From assembly GCF_003696215.1 (NCBI RefSeq), contig NZ_RFFG01000083.1:1-35976 (forward strand): a stretch of 35,976 nt of DNA, in the 5' to 3' direction. The translations under genes were made by a program, and so were the position numbers. Source of the DNA: Actinomadura harenae. Its GTDB lineage: Bacteria; Actinomycetota; Actinomycetes; Streptosporangiales; Streptosporangiaceae. A model generated the notes under the pieces. It saw nothing but the letters and a program-made list of their open reading frames with translations. It did not search any database and was not told where the DNA came from. Below are positions 32,101-35,976 of this stretch, in pieces; positions within the stretch are counted from its first letter, which is position 1, and each line of letters starts with the position of its first letter.

Positions 32101-32245
32101 CGGCGAGCCCGGTCGCGCCGAGCAGCCCGACGGCGAGCCGCGGAACCACGCCACCGAAAGCCGCGCCACCGGGAACCGCGCCTTGAGGAACCGTGCGACT
32201 GGGAACCGTGCGACCGGGAACCGCGGCGATCTCCTCCGTGGTCAC
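29198..32245 (-). CDS. SARP-family regulator with NB-ARC and TPR domains (SARP2)
   Basis: This 1015-residue AfsR-type protein has a DNA-binding domain starting at about residue 36 (LAVGLLGATGLAVDG), an activator domain to about 280, an NB-ARC ATPase with P-loop LITGMGGVGKTSLA (about 346-358) and TPR helices. Before the DNA-binding domain lies a 35-residue leader made of pentapeptides of the type (A/T)VPxx, encoded by a 15-bp repeat. The GTG start at 32245 overlaps the SARP3 stop by 4 bp (GTGA), so the two large regulators are translationally coupled. Targets cannot be read. A hairpin follows the stop. Confidence 0.9.
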   Translation of the reverse strand: MTTEEIAAVPGRTVPSRTVPQGAVPGGAAFGGVVPRLAVGLLGATGLAVDGRAVAPGSPGQTAVLAMLALTPGTFVPVQTLVDGLYGDRLPDGPQRVVANHVYRLRRALQPGRGKGEPTLLEHRPRTGYRLLAGRADVDALAFSDAVTAASSEADPATAARVLADALALWRGEALAGIPGPYAEAARESLAGQREAATARYLELLVESGREHEAIPGLEDALGRDPHQERLVAALMSAYHQAGRTAAALAAYDRARRALADDLGLEPGPALRRRHTEILTSAPAPPSTAPDAPSARDASAHGGRGVGAAPVCADLPAVLPDFTGRERETGDIVAALTAAPARPVLITGMGGVGKTSLAIRAAHAVKGAFPGGQLHIDLLGADSRPLDPGDALDQFLRRLGVAEADIPGPLAHRAALYRTLLAERPMLVLLDNVRDHAHAEALLPGSPHCATLLTSRALLPELAGAHRVTLDVLSEDDAVELLTRIIGAGRARAEPESVRHLAALCGQLPLAVRVAASRLATRPAWTVASLVGRLDDEHHRLRRLRTGDLDVRASFELSYRQLVPEQARALRLLAAVAPQPVSPDVAAAVLDRSPIEAEDLCEALADVGLMASTGEWEYRFHDLLRLYGRELAEEAERIPALVRMLEYYLVTLRNTHPVMSPAERLPRLVTPARTDGREFADRRRAVVWFHTAQGDLFDAIEQASREPGIPIALPADVLMAITPLAFNNVRIDRLETSARKLGRAAAERGDAAAEGRALFLEGGAVSRRFLVDEALPLTGRAVELLRGIGDDAMLPYVLNHLGGEQLTERDFPGALASLDEAVRFSRSTGNPACESFALALRGVALLANGRPGEAVEDGERALALAHEINDLGAQARALLYLGNVHLWTGRQDAALDAFRESVRILRVIGGRYWESLALSWLARACNHVGDHEAARVHAEEACTVASTEEDDYFYARGLTQLGWALRELGETGRARDCLLEAQRVFTELRLPDASEPAELLPADPPDAPHADLRRS
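32142..32229. repeat. 15-bp tandem repeat encoding the SARP2 N-terminus
   Basis: About six degenerate units of the type GGAACCGTGCGACCG run through this stretch. The clearest neighbours start at 32187 and 32202. They encode the pentapeptides AVPGR, TVPSR, TVPQG, AVPGG, AAFGG and VVPRL at residues 8-37 of SARP2. The unit length keeps the reading frame. Confidence 0.8.
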
Positions 32246-35200
32246 TGTCGTGGCCCTCCTTCCGGAACGCCGATGTCGTCGGCGGGGTCGATGCCGAGCT
32301 CGGCGAGCTGCCGTCTCGCCTCGGCCAGATGCTCGTACGCCTCATCCGAGCCCGCGGCCTCCAGGGCCCCGCCGTACACGAACCGGGCGCGGGCCGCGTG
32401 GTGCGGCTGGCCGGACGCGCACGCGTCCTGCCAGGCGCGACGCGCCTGCCGGACCGCCGCGTCGTGCCGTCCGGCGGACGTGAGCGCCACGGCGAGGCGG
32501 TAGCGGACCGACAGGCAGAGGGAGTGCATGCCGCGCTCGTCCGCGCGCTCCAGAATCGCCTCGTAGGCGGCGATACCGGCGTGAAGGTCGCCGTTCCGGC
32601 ACAGCAGGTCCGCCTCGGTCATCGACGCGATGGCCGAGAGGCGCGGATCGGACGTCCGGAACAGGCCCGCGAAGTGCCGGGCCCGGTCCGTCAGCCGCTC
32701 GGCGGGGACGGGCCGGGCCGGGTCCCCCGCGTCGACCACGAGCTCCTGCAGGGCCCCGCCCAGCGCGAGCAGCGAGTCGGGACGGGCCTCCCCCTCCAGC
32801 TCGCCGACGAGGGCGACGACCCGGCGCAGCATCGCGCGGGCGCCCGCCGGGTCGCCGGTCTCCCGGCGCGCCAGCGCGCCGTAGTGCAGGCAGAACAGGC
32901 CGAGGACGTGCCGGTGCCCGCCCGCGTTCCCGTCGAAGTCCGTCGTGCCGTCGCCGTCCGGGTCGAGTCCGTACAGCGTGAGGCACTCGTCCAGGAGGGC
33001 GCGGGCGCGCGCGAACCCTCCGGCGGACAGCTGCACCACCCCGGCGTTGTAGCTGGCCAGCGCGGCGCACCCGGCCAGGTCGACGCCTCCCGCCGTGGCC
33101 GCGCCGGGATGGTCGCGGAGGAGGGTCAGGGCGGCCTGGTGGAGGGCGTCGGCGGCCCCGGCGAACGGCCTGAGGCTCAGATGGTCGTCCAGGCTCGCCA
33201 GCAGGACCATGAAGTCCAGCGCGAGGCGGATCACGCGCGGGTCGCCGGTCGCGGCCGCCCGCCTGGCCAGCGACGACACCACCGCCTGGTGCCGCCGCAC
33301 CCAGGCGGCCGCCGCCCCGTCGCCGGAGCCCAGCGTCACGCCCGGACGGCGCGAGCAGAGCACCGCGGGCGCGACCACCCGCACGATGTCCGGCCGGACG
33401 GACGCCAGCGCGTCGAGCATCATCGCGCCCAGCAGGTCCAGGGCGGCGCTGATCGCGGCGGTCAGCTCCGTCCCGGTCAGCAACTCGTCCGCCTTGCCCC
33501 GCGCATGGACGGCGACGAGCTCATGAATGCCGTACTCGAGGACACCCCGCTCGTGAACGCCGTGCTCGTGAACGCCGGGGCGGCCCGACGCGCGCGGCTG
33601 CATCAGGGCGGCCTCCGCCAGTTCCGCCAGCAGCCGCCCGGCCTCGTCCCCGGGCAGGCCGAGGACGGCGGCGGCGGACGGGACCCGCCAGCCGGTGGGA
33701 TCCACCGCGGCCAGCGTCACCAGGGCCTTCGCCTGAGGGACGGTCAGCTGCGCGAACGACGCCTCCAGAGCCCCGGCGACGGCCAGGTCGCCCGCCTTCA
33801 GCTCACCCATGAGCCGGGCGCGGTCGGCGAGCCGCGCGACCATCGACGACACCGTCCAGGCGGGCCTGCCCGCCAGCCGGGCGGCGGCGATCCGCAGCGC
33901 GAGCGGCAGATGGCCGCACAGCGACGCCAGCGACGCCACCTGGTCGGGCTGGGCCTCGGCGCGGGCCCGGCCGATGACCGCCGTCACCAGCGCGGCCGAC
34001 TCGTCCGCGGAGAACTCCCCGAGGCGGATCCGGACCGTCGCTCCGGCGGACGGCAGGGGCCCGCGCGAGGTGACGATCCACGCCGACCCCGGGACGGCGG
34101 GCAGCAGCGGGGCGACCTGCGCGTCGTCCGCCGCGTCGTCCAGGACGACCAGCGCGTCCCGGCCCGCGAGGACGGTCCGCAGCAGCGCCGTCCGGTCCGG
34201 GACGCCGTCGGGAACCCGGTCGGCGGGGACGCCGAGGGAGACGAGCCAGCCGTCCAGGACGGCCCCCGGGTCCACCGGCCCGTCGACCGTCCGCAGCGAG
34301 GCGTACAGCATCCCGCCCGGGAAGCGCGCCCCCTCCCCAGCGGCGGCCGCCTGGGCGACGCGCAGGGCCAGGGACGTCTTGCCGATGCCGCCCAGGCCGC
34401 TGATGACCACCCCGCCGCCCGCCGTGACGGCCGCCAGGGCCGTCGCGAGCTCGTCGGCCCGTCCGGTGAAGTCGGCGGGCGCCGCCGGCACCTGCATCGG
34501 TACGCGGCGCACGCTGACCGGCGGCCGGACGACCGCCTCACCCACGGGCGGGAGGAGCGCCGCGTCGCCCGCGAGGATCGCGGCGTGCAGGTCCCGCAGC
34601 CGCCGCCCCGGCTCGACGCCCAGCTCCTCGGCCAGGACGCGGCGGGCGTCCGCGAACGCGGCCAGGGCGTCGGCGGTGCGGCCCGAACGGTACAGCGCCA
34701 GCATCAGCACGGCGTGCAGGCGTTCGCGGTACGGATGGGCGGCCACCTCGGCCGTGACGGCCGGGACCAGCTCCGCGTGACGCCCGGCCGCGAGCATCAG
34801 CTCCCCGTGGAGTTCGCGGAGACCGGCGCGCGCCTCGGCCAGGGCGTCCCGGTGGGCCCGGGCGAGCGGCGCGTCCAGGCCGCTCAGCGCGAGGGGGCCG
34901 CGCCACAGGCCGAGCGCCCGCTCCACGACGTCCAGCGCCTCATCGGGACGCCGTCCTGGGTCGCGCGCCTCGGCGGCCAGCGCCATGAAGGCGAGCGCGT
35001 CCACGTCGGCGGCGCGGACGGCGAGCCGGTATCCGCCCGGGCCACCGGACTCGATCAGCGACGGCTCCCCCGCGCCACCGCCCCGGCCCCGCCTCCGCCC
35101 GGGTTCGAGCACGCCCCGCAGCCGGTACACGCAGTTCGCGACCACCTCACGCGCCGACGGCGGCGGATCGGCGGGGTAGAGCCCGGCGATGAGCTCCTCG

Positions 35201-35370
35201 ACCGACACCGTCGCCCCGGCCCGCATGGCCAGCGCCGCCAGGACCGTCTGGACGCCGCCACCGCCGGGAGGGACGGTCTCGACGGCCCCGCCGTTCTCCC
35301 GCGTCACGGTGACGGGCCCGAGGAGGCCGATCCGCACGTCCGCTCGTGGGCGCGCCACATCGACCGCCAT
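32242..35370 (-). CDS. SARP-family regulator with NB-ARC and TPR domains (SARP3)
   Basis: This 1042-residue protein has the same layout as SARP1 and SARP2: winged-helix domain from VRIGLLGPVTVTRENGG (about 12), activator domain to about 270, NB-ARC with P-loop VISGLGGIGKTSLA (about 322-335) and a long helical TPR region. A GGAGG box lies 8 bp before the ATG at 35370, and a candidate -10 TAGAAT is at 35424-35429 on the minus strand. The linker after the NB-ARC/winged-helix part holds four 5-residue repeats (GVHEH, GVHER, GVLEY, GIHEL). It is coupled to SARP2 by a 4-bp overlap. Confidence 0.92.
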   Translation of the reverse strand: MAVDVARPRADVRIGLLGPVTVTRENGGAVETVPPGGGGVQTVLAALAMRAGATVSVEELIAGLYPADPPPSAREVVANCVYRLRGVLEPGRRRGRGGGAGEPSLIESGGPGGYRLAVRAADVDALAFMALAAEARDPGRRPDEALDVVERALGLWRGPLALSGLDAPLARAHRDALAEARAGLRELHGELMLAAGRHAELVPAVTAEVAAHPYRERLHAVLMLALYRSGRTADALAAFADARRVLAEELGVEPGRRLRDLHAAILAGDAALLPPVGEAVVRPPVSVRRVPMQVPAAPADFTGRADELATALAAVTAGGGVVISGLGGIGKTSLALRVAQAAAAGEGARFPGGMLYASLRTVDGPVDPGAVLDGWLVSLGVPADRVPDGVPDRTALLRTVLAGRDALVVLDDAADDAQVAPLLPAVPGSAWIVTSRGPLPSAGATVRIRLGEFSADESAALVTAVIGRARAEAQPDQVASLASLCGHLPLALRIAAARLAGRPAWTVSSMVARLADRARLMGELKAGDLAVAGALEASFAQLTVPQAKALVTLAAVDPTGWRVPSAAAVLGLPGDEAGRLLAELAEAALMQPRASGRPGVHEHGVHERGVLEYGIHELVAVHARGKADELLTGTELTAAISAALDLLGAMMLDALASVRPDIVRVVAPAVLCSRRPGVTLGSGDGAAAAWVRRHQAVVSSLARRAAATGDPRVIRLALDFMVLLASLDDHLSLRPFAGAADALHQAALTLLRDHPGAATAGGVDLAGCAALASYNAGVVQLSAGGFARARALLDECLTLYGLDPDGDGTTDFDGNAGGHRHVLGLFCLHYGALARRETGDPAGARAMLRRVVALVGELEGEARPDSLLALGGALQELVVDAGDPARPVPAERLTDRARHFAGLFRTSDPRLSAIASMTEADLLCRNGDLHAGIAAYEAILERADERGMHSLCLSVRYRLAVALTSAGRHDAAVRQARRAWQDACASGQPHHAARARFVYGGALEAAGSDEAYEHLAEARRQLAELGIDPADDIGVPEGGPRQ
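33520..33579. repeat. Four 15-bp tandem repeats inside SARP3
   Basis: Units are CTCATGAATGCCGTA, CTCGAGGACACCCCG, CTCGTGAACGCCGTG and CTCGTGAACGCCGGG. The last two differ at a single base. In the SARP3 frame they give GIHEL, GVLEY, GVHER and GVHEH-type pentapeptides, a charged insert in the helical region. Confidence 0.85.
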
Positions 35371-35388
35371 GACGCACCTCCGCCCCCG

Positions 35389-35406
35389 ACAGGCGTCCTC
35401 GCCTGT
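35389..35406 (-). promoter_or_regulatory. Hairpin between SARP4 and SARP3
   Basis: ACAGGCG (35389-35395) pairs with CGCCTGT (35400-35406) around a 4-base loop. Outer CCGAC/GTCGGG segments (about 35381-35420) add partial pairing. It is both downstream of the SARP4 stop (35445) and within the presumed SARP3 leader, after TAGAAT and before the GGAGG box, so it could be a terminator or an attenuating leader hairpin. Confidence 0.5.
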
Positions 35407-35444
35407 GCCCCCGTCGGGCGGATTCTAGACAGAAGCTGACATGG

Positions 35445-35976
35445 TCACCGAACCCCGCCCGCACCCGACGGCCACCGCCGCGCCCTCCCCCAGGTCATCG
35501 CGCACGGCGCCGGCCTCCTCCGTCCCACCGGCCCGGACGGCCACACCGCGGCCGCCGCCCGCACGAACGTCCCGCCGTCCCCGGCGCCGGGCCGGACGTC
35601 CGAGGCCCGCGCCAGCGCGGCACGACGCTCGGCCCAGGTGTCGGTCCGCTCGGCGAGCCCCCGCGCGAGCAGCCGCAGCAGGCCGGGATAGCGATAGCGC
35701 CCGGGGACGGGCGAGTCCAGCATGCCGAGGTCGACGAGCTCCTCGGCCAGGTCCTCGGCCCGGTCCGCGTCCGTCCCGAGGAGCGCCGCGGCGACGTCCC
35801 GGGTGACCGCGCCGCCCCCGGCCAGGGCGAGCAGGCGGAACGCGCGGGCCTGCTCGCCGTCCAGCCGGTCGTAGCCGCGCCGGAGCGTCTCCTCCACGGC
35901 CGGGGCCCCCCGGGAGAGCTCGGCGAGCCGCCCCCGCTCGCCCGCCAGCGCGGACACCAGCGCCCCGACGCCGCCG
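35445..35976 (-). CDS. C-terminal part of a fourth SARP/NB-ARC regulator (partial)
   Basis: The minus frame is open from the window edge to a TGA at 35445. It begins GGVGALVSALAGERGRLAEL and continues through ARAFRLLALAGGGAVTRDVA and LVDLGMLDSPVPGRYRYPGL, which match the end of the NB-ARC and its winged-helix domain in SARP1-3. The start is outside the window. After the winged-helix part it has only about 70 residues, rich in Arg and Gly, and no TPR helices, so it is either a short SARP form or a truncated copy whose tail is out of frame. It points the same way as SARP3 and lies 74 bp upstream of it. Confidence 0.75.
   Translation of the reverse strand, partial: GGVGALVSALAGERGRLAELSRGAPAVEETLRRGYDRLDGEQARAFRLLALAGGGAVTRDVAAALLGTDADRAEDLAEELVDLGMLDSPVPGRYRYPGLLRLLARGLAERTDTWAERRAALARASDVRPGAGDGGTFVRAAAAVWPSGPVGRRRPAPCAMTWGRARRWPSGAGGVR

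Noticed and set aside
32329..35439. A long plus-strand open frame opposite SARP3
   Set aside because: It has the same low-complexity composition and no domain, while the minus strand encodes a complete SARP.
1..35976. Insertion sequences, integrases, attachment sites or tRNA genes
   Set aside because: I looked for transposase-like proteins, tRNA-like cloverleaf sequences and flanking repeats and saw none that I could support by eye.

Overview
The window reads as a piece of chromosome from a high-GC actinomycete. G or C dominates third codon positions, GTG starts and 1-17 bp gene overlaps are frequent, and AfsR-type SARP regulators, Sfp-type phosphopantetheinyl transferase and actinobacterial-type inositol phosphate synthase are present. 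A genus such as Actinomadura is a guess. No tRNA, rRNA, CRISPR array or transposase was seen.

Layout. At the left edge is the tail of an inositol-3-phosphate synthase gene (1-147). A long hairpin separates it from a 12-gene, tightly coupled minus-strand unit (12321 down to 205): class III aminotransferase, Gfo/Idh oxidoreductase, glycosyltransferase-like protein, fatty acyl-AMP ligase (FAAL), KASIII-like enzyme, ATP-grasp ligase, PLP decarboxylase, acyl carrier protein (ACP1), degenerate ketosynthase, half-size acyl-CoA dehydrogenase (ACAD), full ACAD and phosphopantetheinyl transferase. A divergent LuxR-type regulator (12515-13171) follows. Next come a minus-strand pair, a tandem ACAD and ACP2 (15553-13231), and a plus-strand inositol-monophosphatase-family gene (15655-16464). 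A second minus-strand unit (20952-16448) holds a MATE exporter, a second glycosyltransferase-like protein, an unknown CxxC protein and a stand-alone condensation domain. A third (23027-21090) holds a sulfotransferase, an alpha/beta-hydrolase-like protein lacking its serine, and a small LuxR-type protein. The right third is regulatory: a SARP with a TTA codon (26489-23394), a hydrolase and an aldolase-fold gene (29077-27278), two translationally coupled SARPs (35370-29198) and the end of a fourth.

How it may work together (inference). The ATP-grasp/ACP1/PLP-decarboxylase trio matches the BtrJ/BtrI/BtrK logic of butirosin side-chain biosynthesis, in which an amino acid is ligated to a carrier protein and decarboxylated there. 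Here it sits with a FAAL and a second carrier protein, which suggests a fatty acyl chain desaturated by ACADs and joined to an ACP-bound amine by the unusual KASIII or the free condensation domain. Sugar- or cyclitol-type tailoring, sulfation, MATE export and SARP/LuxR control would complete it. There are no modular PKS or NRPS proteins in the window, and I cannot assign a known product.

An unusual trait is the number of short tandem repeats: four inside coding regions and one 14-bp array upstream of the exporter gene.
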